A stretch of DNA of 64,000 nucleotides from Rhabdothermincola salaria (GTDB lineage Bacteria; Actinomycetota; Acidimicrobiia; Acidimicrobiales; Acidimicrobilacustridaceae). The notes under the pieces were generated by a model. It saw nothing but the letters and a program-made list of their open reading frames with translations. It was not told the origin of the DNA and made no database searches. Every line of letters begins with the position of its first letter. The stretch's first letter is position 1. The translations under genes were made by a program, and so were the position numbers. The stretch is taken from assembly GCF_021246445.1 (NCBI RefSeq), contig NZ_JAJQXW010000001.1, forward strand, positions 1,940,168 to 2,004,167, read 5' to 3'. This document shows positions 26,762 through 34,958 of this stretch, piece after piece.

Positions 26762-27799
26762 ATGTTGCGCCCCCTTGCCAAGGTGGGAGCGGCTGCGGCC
26801 GTCCTCGCCGCCGCCACCCTTTTCTCCGCCTCCCCCGTCTCCTCCCAGGACTCGGGCCCGGCCATGGGCTACACCCTCCTCACGCAGGGAGGGGAGGTGC
26901 GGGACTGCCGGCTGGCCACCATCGACCTGACCACCGCCGAGGTCAACGCGCTCCCCGCCGCGTTCAGCGGGAACGCCTGCGTCAACGACCTGGCCGTCGC
27001 CCCTGACGGCACCGTGTGGGGCATCAGGGAGGGGCGGCGCCTCGCCCTCGCCGACGCCTCGTTCGCCCCTCAAGCCGAGTCACCGCTGTCCCTCGTCGCC
27101 TTCGACCCCACCACCGGCGCGGTCACCAACACGGTCACCATCGACATCCCGGGCCCCGACGGCAACGCCTTCCTCCCCGAGGGCGGCCTGGCCATCACCC
27201 CCGACGGCACGGTGTGGGCGCTCTTCGCCGCCGACGCCTGCGACGACGGGAACCAGAACTGCCTGTGGACCATCGATCCGTCCACCGGGTCGGCCACCCT
27301 CGTCGGGGAGACCGGCACGCTCGAAGAGGAGATGTTCGGGCTGGCCGCCTGCTCGGCCGGCGTGGTGACACTCACGATCGACGGTCGCAACGGCCCCACA
27401 TCCGTGCCCGCCTTCGTCCCGAACCCGGACGTGGGCTTCCTCGACCCGGCCACCGGCCTGCTCACCGAGGGCCCGGCCATCGCCGACACCGTGGTGGGCT
27501 ACGACTGCAGCGGCAGCGCCGGCTGGGCGCTCACCGGGGCGTCCATCATCGAAGACCGGTCCGTGCCCCAAGCCGTGAACGCGACGCTCACCAGCTTCGA
27601 CCCCGCCACCGGCGCGCTCTCCGAGATCGCCGCAGTGAACCCAGCTGAGTCCGACGTCGTCCTGCTGGCCGTGGCCCCCACCGTCCCGCCGCCCCCCAGC
27701 ACCACCACCACGACGGAGGCGGCCCCGGCCACCACCTCGGCCCCGACCACCACCTCGGCAGCGTCGCCGGCCGTCGTCACCCCCCGCTTCACCGGCTGA
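26762..27799 (+). CDS. Secreted beta-propeller-like protein with C-terminal VTPRFTG tail
   Basis: This 345-residue protein has a signal peptide (MLRPLAKVG, then a 15-residue hydrophobic core and an SASPVSSQ cleavage region). The body repeats segments of the type LAVAPDGTVWGI, LAITPDGTVWALF and FDPTTGAVT, each with Asp-Pro-x-Thr-Gly turns. These suggest a WD40/NHL-like propeller of four to six blades. Cys pairs (DCRLAT/NACVND, DACDDGNQNC) may form disulfides. A Thr/Ala/Pro-rich linker (about 310-335) follows, and the protein ends in PAVVTPRFTG. That ending is also found on the unrelated DUF4397 protein at 48810. There is no membrane anchor after it. Confidence 0.82.
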   Translation: MLRPLAKVGAAAAVLAAATLFSASPVSSQDSGPAMGYTLLTQGGEVRDCRLATIDLTTAEVNALPAAFSGNACVNDLAVAPDGTVWGIREGRRLALADASFAPQAESPLSLVAFDPTTGAVTNTVTIDIPGPDGNAFLPEGGLAITPDGTVWALFAADACDDGNQNCLWTIDPSTGSATLVGETGTLEEEMFGLAACSAGVVTLTIDGRNGPTSVPAFVPNPDVGFLDPATGLLTEGPAIADTVVGYDCSGSAGWALTGASIIEDRSVPQAVNATLTSFDPATGALSEIAAVNPAESDVVLLAVAPTVPPPPSTTTTTEAAPATTSAPTTTSAASPAVVTPRFTG

Positions 27800-27839
27800 C
27801 CCAGACCCTCCCGGCCCCACCGGCCGGTTGCCAGCACTC

Positions 27840-27868
27840 CGAGGGCCGGTCGCCACGACCGGCCCTCG
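27840..27868 (+). terminator. Terminator after secreted VTPRFTG gene
   Basis: CGAGGGCCGGTCG, the loop CCA and CGACCGGCCCTCG form a perfect 13-bp stem 40 bases after the stop. It is the strongest hairpin in this intergenic region. Confidence 0.75.
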
Positions 27869-27941
27869 TCGCGTCCGGCTTCTTCTCCTGCGGCATCGTC
27901 TGGTACCGACCTGGCGGCCACCGCCTGGACCCGGGGCGGGC

Positions 27942-28790
27942 CTAGTCGAGCGTCGGTGACGCGGGCAGGCGCAGAGCCTGCATGTCGTCGTGGCGGCCGC
28001 GGATCTGGTCGTGGTAGCTGGGCTTGGTGGGGATCCAGAAGCGGTCGGCCCGCACGGCGTCGAGGACCAGGTCGGCGACCTCGTCGGGAGCCATGCCCGA
28101 CGCGGTGGAGTCGCGGATGGCGGCGTCGACGAATTCGGCGTCGGGCGTGGGGTCGGGACGGAGCCGGTCGACGAAGCGCTCGGGCCGGTTGCGGCCCGAG
28201 GTGCCGATGCCGGTGGCCACCAGGCTCGGCACCAGGCACGACACGCCGATGGGCGCGCCCACCGAGGCCAGGTCGTGGGCCAGGCACTCGGTGAGGCCCA
28301 CCGCCGCGAACTTCGAGCCGTAGTAGGGCCCGGAGTACGCGTTGGTGACCAGGCCGCCCATGGAGGCCGTGGTCACCACGTGCCCGGGCTCGCCACCAGC
28401 GAGCATCCGGGGGACGAACGAGCGGATGGCGTGCACGATGCCGAAGTAGTTGACGCCCATCGTCCACTCGAAGTCGGCGACGGTGCGCTCCCACACCAAC
28501 CCGCCGGTGAACACCCCCGCGTTGGCGCACACCAGGTGCACCCCGCCGAACTCGGTGTACGCCGTCTCGGCCAGCATCTCCACGTCGGAGGCCGACGACA
28601 CGTCGGTGCGCACCCCGATCGCGGTCGCGCCACCATCGGCCAGGGCGGCCACGGTGGCGTCGAGCGCCGGCTGCTCGATGTCGGCCGCCACCACCCGCAT
28701 GCCCTCGCCGGCGAACCTCTGGGCCATCGCCTGCCCCATGCCGCTGCCGGCACCGGTGACGACGGCGACCCTTCCTTCGAGTTGATCCAT
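27942..28790 (-). CDS. Short-chain dehydrogenase/reductase
   Basis: This classical SDR has 282 residues. The cofactor motif is TGAGSGMG, the structural motif CANAG, the catalytic Ser is in TTASMGG and the Tyr/Lys pair is in YYGSK. Asp in AADIEQ after the second strand favours NAD over NADP. It probably oxidises a hydroxyl intermediate of the neighbouring pathway. TAGCGT lies 7 bases before the ATG at 28790, so it is likely leaderless. A GTG three codons upstream is in frame but sits too close to the -10. It lies downstream of the amidohydrolase-aldolase pair on the same strand. Confidence 0.87.
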   Translation of the reverse strand: MDQLEGRVAVVTGAGSGMGQAMAQRFAGEGMRVVAADIEQPALDATVAALADGGATAIGVRTDVSSASDVEMLAETAYTEFGGVHLVCANAGVFTGGLVWERTVADFEWTMGVNYFGIVHAIRSFVPRMLAGGEPGHVVTTASMGGLVTNAYSGPYYGSKFAAVGLTECLAHDLASVGAPIGVSCLVPSLVATGIGTSGRNRPERFVDRLRPDPTPDAEFVDAAIRDSTASGMAPDEVADLVLDAVRADRFWIPTKPSYHDQIRGRHDDMQALRLPASPTLD

Positions 28791-28797
28791 GCGGGGC

Positions 28798-28803
28798 ACG
28801 CTA
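28798..28803 (-). promoter_or_regulatory. -10 element of leaderless SDR gene
   Basis: TAGCGT, 7 bases, then the ATG at 28790 on the minus strand. It shows that the SDR has its own promoter even though it follows the amidohydrolase gene closely. Confidence 0.6.
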
Positions 28804-28832
28804 CGTGGCTCGGCGCCACGGCGCGGCCGACC

Positions 28833-30098
28833 TCAGAACGCCTCGGGATCCTCCTGCACCGACTCGGGCACGGGGAACCGGTAGAGGTCGGCGGCGTTGG
28901 CCCAGGTGATGCGACGGACGTCGTCGGCGGGGAGGTCGCCGATCTCGCGGTGCACGATCTCCTGGGTGTTGGGCCAGGTGGAGTCGCAGTGCGGGTAGTC
29001 GCTCTCCAGCAGGATGTTCTCGACCCCGATGCGCTCGCGCTGCACGAACGACGAGGGATCCTCCACCGCACAGAACCAGAAGTTGCGCTTCAGGACCTCG
29101 GCCGGGGTGAGGTCGGTGCCGGTCCAGGTGCCGTACATGTCGTGGTAGCCGAGCATGTGGTCGAGGCGGTCCATGAGCCCGGCCACCCAGCCGATGCCGC
29201 CCTCGCTCATGCAGAGCTTGAGGTCCGGGAACCGCACCGGAAGCATCGAGTACAGCCAGTCGATGGCCGCGAACATGGCGTAGCCGAAGAACAGCACGCC
29301 CACCGTGTCGGGCGGGGCGTCGGGGGCGGTGGCCGGCGAGGTGCCCGACGAGCCGATGTGGAGGTTCACGACCGTGCCCGTCTCGGCGCAGGCGGCCATG
29401 AGCGGGTCCCAGTGTCCGGAGTGCAGCGTGGGCAGGCCCAGCATGTGGGGGGCCTCGCTGAAGGTGATGGCCTTGAAGCCCCGCTCGGCGTTGCGGCGCA
29501 CCTCGTCGGCGGCCACCTCGGGATCGAGCAGCCACGGGATCTGACAGGGGATGATGCGGTCGGGGTGCGACCCGGCCCACGACTCGATGTGCCAGTCGTT
29601 CCAGGCCCGCACGGTGGCCATGGCCAGCTCGGTGTCCTTGGTGGTCAGCTGGAGGCGCTGGCCGGCGAACCCGGGCAGGAACGACGGGAAGTTGACGCTG
29701 GCGTACACGCCGTTGAGGTCCATGTCGGCGATGCGGGCGTCGATGTCCCAGGCGCCGCGGCGCATCTCGTCGAAGCGGGCCGGTTCGAACGAGTACTCGC
29801 TGACCGGGCGACCCACCACGGCGTTGAAGCCCACGTTGGGGAACTCCTGGCCGTCGTAGACCCACACCTCGGCCCCGTCGTCCTTCTCCACGATCTTGGG
29901 TGCCCGGTCGGCCAGCGCCGCCGGCACCCGTCCGTCGAAGGTGTCGGGCGGCTCGACGATGTGGTCGTCGGCCGAGATGATCGTGTAGCGGCGGGCCCGC
30001 CGTTCGGGCTCGGGCAGGAACGTGACCGAACCGGTCTTGGACTTGCCGCCGGTGGTGAAATCGGCGTTGGCGGCCAGATCGTCGATGCTGATGCTCAT
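28833..30098 (-). CDS. Amidohydrolase_2 family metal hydrolase/decarboxylase
   Basis: This 421-residue TIM-barrel protein belongs to the Amidohydrolase_2/ACMSD-like decarboxylase family. Its metal-binding start is ISADDHIVEPPDTF. It has VNLHIGSSG for the central His and LLESDYPHCDSTWP for the late Asp. Relatives decarboxylate aromatic acids or hydrolyse ring-cleavage products. The ATG at 30098 overlaps the aldolase stop (ATGA) and has a GGAGG ribosome site 7 bases upstream. The longer open frame upstream of 30098 lies antisense-like over the aldolase gene and is not coding. Confidence 0.87.
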   Translation of the reverse strand: MSISIDDLAANADFTTGGKSKTGSVTFLPEPERRARRYTIISADDHIVEPPDTFDGRVPAALADRAPKIVEKDDGAEVWVYDGQEFPNVGFNAVVGRPVSEYSFEPARFDEMRRGAWDIDARIADMDLNGVYASVNFPSFLPGFAGQRLQLTTKDTELAMATVRAWNDWHIESWAGSHPDRIIPCQIPWLLDPEVAADEVRRNAERGFKAITFSEAPHMLGLPTLHSGHWDPLMAACAETGTVVNLHIGSSGTSPATAPDAPPDTVGVLFFGYAMFAAIDWLYSMLPVRFPDLKLCMSEGGIGWVAGLMDRLDHMLGYHDMYGTWTGTDLTPAEVLKRNFWFCAVEDPSSFVQRERIGVENILLESDYPHCDSTWPNTQEIVHREIGDLPADDVRRITWANAADLYRFPVPESVQEDPEAF

Positions 30099-30937
30099 GT
30101 GAGGACCTCCGGGGATTCGCGCAGGAGCCGGCGTACGGCGCCGGCCCAGAAGACCTCGGTGCCCCGTTCGAGCAGCGACGCCTTCATGGGCGGACGCACC
30201 GCCGACGGGACGGTGGTGGCCGCCCGGCCCGACGTCACCACGTCGAGCATCAGGCGGCACTGGCGGTCGAGGGTGGCCGCCTTGTAGGTGGCCTCCTCGA
30301 TGGTGGCGGCGGTGACGATGACCCCGTGGTTGGCCAGGATGACCACCGAGGCGTCGCCGATGCGGTCGGCCAGGTCGGCGCCCAGCTCGGCGGAGTCGAC
30401 CTCGCCGGCGTACTCGCTCACGAAGGCGACCTCGCCGTCGTACATCGAGGACTGCTGGTGCAGGAACTCCGGGACCAGACCCAGGGCCGCCAGCACCACG
30501 GCGTGGTACGGGTGGTTGTGCACGACCACCCGGGCGTCGGGTCGGCGACGGTGCAGCTCGGTGTGGATGTGGAAGGCCGGGGTGACGTCCCAACGGCCCT
30601 CGACGACCCGACCGTCGGCGTCGACGCGGCAGATGTCGGAGGCGCAGATCTCCTCCCACCACAGCCCCCACGGGTTGACCCACATCGAGTCGTGGCCCTC
30701 GGGCGCCCAGGTGATGTGCCCGGCGATGTTCTCGCAGAAGTCGTGGGCGGCGAGGATGCGGAAGGCGCAGGCCAGGGCCTGGCGTTCGTCGAGGTCGACC
30801 CCGATGGGCGGGGTGATGCTCGGCGACCACACCTCGGCGCCCCCCTGGCTCAGGGTGAGGCCGTCGGGGACGGCGCCTTCGGAGATGGCGGCGTCGGCGC
30901 GGCCCGTCGTCGGTGCTGTCGTGGTCTCGGCGCTCAT
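30095..30937 (-). CDS. Class II aldolase/adducin family protein
   Basis: This 280-residue protein has zinc-ligand histidines in HIHTELHRRRPDARV and VVHNHPYH, and the later ILANHGVIV. These match the class II aldolase/adducin fold used by fuculose-phosphate aldolase and by aromatic-acid decarboxylases. GHITWAPEGHDSMWVNPWG is the conserved N-terminal substrate region. I start at the ATG at 30937 (MSAETTT), with GGGGGG upstream; a second ATG three codons earlier is possible. It is coupled to the amidohydrolase gene, so the pair probably handles successive steps of one pathway. Confidence 0.85.
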   Translation of the reverse strand: MSAETTTAPTTGRADAAISEGAVPDGLTLSQGGAEVWSPSITPPIGVDLDERQALACAFRILAAHDFCENIAGHITWAPEGHDSMWVNPWGLWWEEICASDICRVDADGRVVEGRWDVTPAFHIHTELHRRRPDARVVVHNHPYHAVVLAALGLVPEFLHQQSSMYDGEVAFVSEYAGEVDSAELGADLADRIGDASVVILANHGVIVTAATIEEATYKAATLDRQCRLMLDVVTSGRAATTVPSAVRPPMKASLLERGTEVFWAGAVRRLLRESPEVLT

Positions 30938-31030
30938 GGCGACCATCCCCCCGGGTGGTGGCGTACACCCCTGACACTAGTGCTCACCCGCACCGGCCCC
31001 ACCGGGGCCGTCTGTGGTGCACTACCTCCC

Positions 31031-32572
31031 ATGGGGACCGGGGGCACGACACGACACGACGACCACGCCGACGCCGCGACCGAGTCGGTCGGCCCCGGCC
31101 CGGTGGTGCGCACCGAGCACGGGCCGGTGCGGGGCCGGGCCCTGCCAGGGGGCGCGGTCGCCTTTCGGGGGATCCGCTACGGCGCCCCACCCACCGGCAT
31201 GCTCCGGTGGCGGCCACCGGAGCCGCCCGCGGGGTGGTCCGAGGTCCGCGACGCGCTCGAACCGGGGCCGGCCGCCTGGCAGCCCGCCGGCGGGCCGCTC
31301 GACGGTCTCGTCCCGGGCATGGCCCCCGCGCACCAGGGCGACGACTGCCTCTCGCTCGACGTCTGGACCCCGGGCGTCGACGACGGTGTCCGACCCGTCC
31401 TCGTCTGGATCCACGGCGGGGCCTTCAGCCTCGGGGCCGGTTCGCTGCCCGTGTACGACGGCGCCCGACTGGCCGCCGAGCACGACGTCGTGGTGGTCAC
31501 CGTGAACTACCGCCTCGGCGTCTTCGGGTTCCTCCACCCCGACGACGCCTCCGCCACCCCCAACGTGGGCCTGCTCGACCAGGTCGCGGCCCTCCGGTGG
31601 GTGCGTGACACCATCGCCGGGTTCGGTGGCGACCCGTCCAACGTCACCGTGTTCGGCGAGAGCGCCGGCGGTGGCAGCGTGCTCTCGCTGCTGGCCATGC
31701 CGTCGGCGACGGGCCTGTTCCACCGGGCGATCGTGCAGAGCGGCGCCACCGACCTGCTGCTCGACCGGGAGGCCGCCGCGCTGGTGGTCGACGCCGTGGC
31801 GCGGGCGGCCGGTCTCACCGCCGGCGACGTCGACGGGCTGCGGACCCTGCCCGCCGCCGCCCTGCTCGAGGCCCAGGCCACCGCGGCGAAGGAGCTCTTC
31901 ACGACGGTGGGCACCATGCCCTTCCACCCGTGCGTCGACGGCGAGGTGCTGCCCACCTCGTGGCTCGACGCCGCCGCCCGGGGTGTGAACCCCGTGCCGC
32001 TCGTCATCGGCACGACCCGAGACGAGATGGCGCTGTTCTCGGCCATGGACCCGCGGGCCGCCGCCCTCGACGACGCCGGGCTACGACGCCGCCTCGACCG
32101 CGCCGGCCACGACACCGACCTCGTCGTCGACGCGTACCGGACCGTCGGCGTGGTCGACCCCCCGCACGTCTGGTCGAGGGTCCAGACCGACACGCAGATG
32201 TGGGTACCCGCCCAACGACTCGCCGAGGCCCACGCCCGCCACGCGCCCGTGTGGGTCTACCGCTTCGACCGGCCCGCCGCCGACCCGAGGCTCGGCGCCT
32301 GCCACGGGGTGGACATCCCGTTTCCGTTCGGCACCACCGACACGGGTGGGTGGGGCGACTTCCTCGGCGACCAGCGCTCGGCCTCGGCCCTGTCCGCCGT
32401 GGTCCGCCGGCTGTGGACCGCCTTCGCCCGCCACGGGCGACCCGACACCGAGTCGGTCGACTGGCCGGCTCACGGCCCCGACCGCGCCACCCTGTTGCTC
32501 GACGACGCCGTCACCGTCGTCCACGATCCCGACGCGGCCGTACGGCGCCTCTGGAGCGATCCGCAGCCCTGA
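31031..32572 (+). CDS. Type-B carboxylesterase
   Basis: This 513-residue esterase/lipase has the signatures FRGIRYGAPPTG near the N-terminus, EDCLSLDVW-like QGDDCLSLDVWTPG, the oxyanion HGGAFSLGAG and the nucleophile FGESAGGGS with Ser211. The Glu is probably in TRDEMALFS and the His in ACHGVDIPF. It hydrolyses an ester, substrate unknown. It is divergent from the aldolase gene. I start at the ATG at 31031. No clear ribosome site is visible. Confidence 0.88.
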   Translation: MGTGGTTRHDDHADAATESVGPGPVVRTEHGPVRGRALPGGAVAFRGIRYGAPPTGMLRWRPPEPPAGWSEVRDALEPGPAAWQPAGGPLDGLVPGMAPAHQGDDCLSLDVWTPGVDDGVRPVLVWIHGGAFSLGAGSLPVYDGARLAAEHDVVVVTVNYRLGVFGFLHPDDASATPNVGLLDQVAALRWVRDTIAGFGGDPSNVTVFGESAGGGSVLSLLAMPSATGLFHRAIVQSGATDLLLDREAAALVVDAVARAAGLTAGDVDGLRTLPAAALLEAQATAAKELFTTVGTMPFHPCVDGEVLPTSWLDAAARGVNPVPLVIGTTRDEMALFSAMDPRAAALDDAGLRRRLDRAGHDTDLVVDAYRTVGVVDPPHVWSRVQTDTQMWVPAQRLAEAHARHAPVWVYRFDRPAADPRLGACHGVDIPFPFGTTDTGGWGDFLGDQRSASALSAVVRRLWTAFARHGRPDTESVDWPAHGPDRATLLLDDAVTVVHDPDAAVRRLWSDPQP

Positions 32573-32651
32573 CCCGGTCGAACCCGGTGCCGCCTCGCGG
32601 GTGGGGCACGGGATCGGCCCGCCTCTGGTGCGCCGCGTCGTCGGGTTCAGG

Positions 32652-34808
32652 TCAGAGCCGGGCCAGGACCGGGCTCAGATCCAGGGCGGTGGCGGGCGCC
32701 GCCTCGTGGAGCGCGGCGCCCACGGCGAGGTCGACGCCCGCACCGACGGCGGCGTCGAGGATCTCCGGGGTGTCGATCCCCTCGCCCATGACCTGGGCGC
32801 CGAAGGCATGCCCCAGGCCCACGAGAGCCGACAGCACCCGCCCACCGTCGGGGCGGGCCGCCCGCACGGTGAAGGCCTCGTCGATGCGGACCACGTGCAC
32901 CGGGAAGGCCGTCAGCCGGGCCAGGCTGGAGCTGCCCGTGCCGAAGTCGGCCACGGCGATCCGCACCCCCAGCTCGTCGAGGGCGAACAGCTCGGCCGCG
33001 GCATCCAACGACTGGATGGTGGCCGCCTCGGGCACCTTGACCCCGACCTGATCGACGGTCAGCCCCAGCCGGCGGAGCCGTCCGCGGAGCTCGTCGGCGA
33101 AGCCGGGCACCAGCTGGGCCACGGTCACCGGCAGACAGAGCGCGGCCTCCGGGTGCTCCCTGAACAAGGGGGCCATCTCGCCCAGGGCCCGCTCCATGAC
33201 GGCCTCGCCCAGCACGCCCACCAGCCCCGCCTCGCGGGCCACCGCCCACACCTCGGTGTCGGGTGGGCCGGGCGGCCGGACGTCGAGGCTCCTGTCCCGG
33301 CCCTCGGGCCCGGCCCACCGCACCCGCGGGTCGAGCCCGGTCACGACGCCGTCGCGCAGCCGGTAGGAGAGCTGGTAGTCGAGGGCCACCCCGGGACCGT
33401 CGAGCATCTCGCGCAGCCGCTCCTCGCGCGCCACCCGATCCAGCAGCTCCCGACGATGGCGGGATCGGAACCGCACGGCCCGGTTACGACCCGCGCCCTT
33501 GGCCCGATAGAGCGCCAGGTCGGCGTCGCGGAGGATGGCGCCGGGCGCCATGCCGGGCCCCACGTCGCGGAGCCCGACGCTGGCGCCGGTGCTCACCACC
33601 ACCCGGCTGCCATCGAGATCCACCTCCACCGGCTCGTTGAGCGAGGCGAGGATGCGTTCGGCCAGGGCGTCGGCCCCGCCCTCCTCGAGATGGGTGGCCG
33701 CCACCACGAACTCGTCGCCCCCCAGACGCGCCACCATGTCGGTCTCCCTGACCGACGCCGAGAGCCGCTCGGCCACCACCCGCAACAGCTGGTCGCCGGC
33801 CTCGTGGCCGTGGGTGTCGTTGACGATCTTGAAGTCGTCGAGATCGACGAACAGCACCGCCGCGTCCCCGTCGGGTGCCGGGCCGTCACGGCCGGGAACC
33901 GAGGACCCCGAGGTCACCGCCTCCAAGAACTCGAGCAGAACGGTGCGGTTGGGCAGGCCCGTGAGCACGTCGTGGGTGGCCCGGAAGGCGAGCTCGGCCG
34001 ATGCCGTTTCGGCCTCCCGGCGGGCCTCGGTCTCGGCGGCCAGGAGGCGACGCCGATCGGTGACGTCGTTGAGGTAGACGCAGATCCCGGAGCCGAGCGC
34101 CTGGACCTGCACGTCGAACCAGAGCCCCGAGGGGTACGAGGCCTCGAAGCGCTCGGCCGGCCCGCCGTCGGCCACCCGACGGTAGGCCGCCTCGAACTCG
34201 GTGCCCACCGCGTGGGGGAAGACCTCCCAGAGGTCCCGGCCCTCGATCTCGGGGGCCGACACCCGGAACAGCTCGGCCCCCTTGCGATTGAGGTAGGTGA
34301 TCCGCCAGTCGGCATCGATCGCGATGTAGACGGTGGGGATGGCGTCGAGGATCTCGGCCACCCGGTCGGCCTCGGCTCGGGTGTCGGTGACGTCGATGGC
34401 CACGCCGACCAGGCCCAGGGCACCGGGCTCGGGCACCCGCGACCGCATGAGCACCGAGCGCCGCCCTCGCACCGGGTGCTCGACGTGCATGACGACCTCG
34501 CCCTCGACGAGCTGGTGGCCGTCCCAGAAGGCGTCGAGCACCCGCTCGCGGTCGTTCGGGTCGCACAGCCGGTAGACGTCCTCGAGGCGGACGGGGGCGC
34601 CACGCGCCACGCCGAAGATCTCGTACATCGTGGGACTCCAGGACAGCTCGCCGTCGCTGGCGTGGTCCCAGCTCCAGATGCCGATGCCGCTGGCCCGGAC
34701 GGCCGCGTCGAGCAGCGCCGCCGAGCGCTGGAGCTGGCGCTCGATCGCGTCGCGGTCGGCGGCGTCGCTTTCGCTGCCGGATCGATCGGAGTCGTGGTCG
34801 AGGGTCAT
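32652..34808 (-). CDS. PAS-PAS-GGDEF protein with a degenerate EAL domain
   Basis: This 718-residue cytosolic protein has PAS with PAC at about 35-145, a second PAS at about 150-265, GGDEF at about 285-450 with RLGGDEF near 361 and an intact RETD inhibitory site, then an EAL-type domain at about 470-715. The cyclase part looks active. In the EAL part, EALLRW reads DPRVRW, VNLS reads LPVTV, EITET reads KVPEA, DDFGTG reads ADFGTG and QGYLW reads VGAAL. Catalytic metal ligands are therefore missing, and this domain probably only senses or binds. CGGAG precedes the ATG. Confidence 0.88.
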   Translation of the reverse strand: MTLDHDSDRSGSESDAADRDAIERQLQRSAALLDAAVRASGIGIWSWDHASDGELSWSPTMYEIFGVARGAPVRLEDVYRLCDPNDRERVLDAFWDGHQLVEGEVVMHVEHPVRGRRSVLMRSRVPEPGALGLVGVAIDVTDTRAEADRVAEILDAIPTVYIAIDADWRITYLNRKGAELFRVSAPEIEGRDLWEVFPHAVGTEFEAAYRRVADGGPAERFEASYPSGLWFDVQVQALGSGICVYLNDVTDRRRLLAAETEARREAETASAELAFRATHDVLTGLPNRTVLLEFLEAVTSGSSVPGRDGPAPDGDAAVLFVDLDDFKIVNDTHGHEAGDQLLRVVAERLSASVRETDMVARLGGDEFVVAATHLEEGGADALAERILASLNEPVEVDLDGSRVVVSTGASVGLRDVGPGMAPGAILRDADLALYRAKGAGRNRAVRFRSRHRRELLDRVAREERLREMLDGPGVALDYQLSYRLRDGVVTGLDPRVRWAGPEGRDRSLDVRPPGPPDTEVWAVAREAGLVGVLGEAVMERALGEMAPLFREHPEAALCLPVTVAQLVPGFADELRGRLRRLGLTVDQVGVKVPEAATIQSLDAAAELFALDELGVRIAVADFGTGSSSLARLTAFPVHVVRIDEAFTVRAARPDGGRVLSALVGLGHAFGAQVMGEGIDTPEILDAAVGAGVDLAVGAALHEAAPATALDLSPVLARL

Positions 34809-34866
34809 GCCGGGAGCTCCGGAAGGTCTCGACGCCCGATCCCGCCCGGACGCACCTTCACCACTC

Positions 34867-34872
34867 AGCGTA
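34867..34872 (-). promoter_or_regulatory. -10 element upstream of degenerate-EAL gene
   Basis: TACGCT on the minus strand predicts a start near 34860 and a leader of about 50 bases. Confidence 0.45.
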
Positions 34873-34958
34873 GGCAGACGGACACGATCTGCCCTGAGTC
34901 GAACGACCCTTCGGCAGTGACCCTGGTCACCGAGAGGGGGTGGAACCGAGGGAGCGGG

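Noticed and set aside
26762-27799. VTPRFTG tail considered as an LPxTG sortase signal
   Set aside because: There is no Leu-Pro-x-Thr-Gly, no hydrophobic segment and no basic tail after it. The protein ends at the Gly.
30099-30977. N-terminal 290-residue extension of the amidohydrolase
   Set aside because: It covers the class II aldolase in another frame and is Arg/Pro-rich. The ATG at 30098 has a proper ribosome site and an ATGA overlap.
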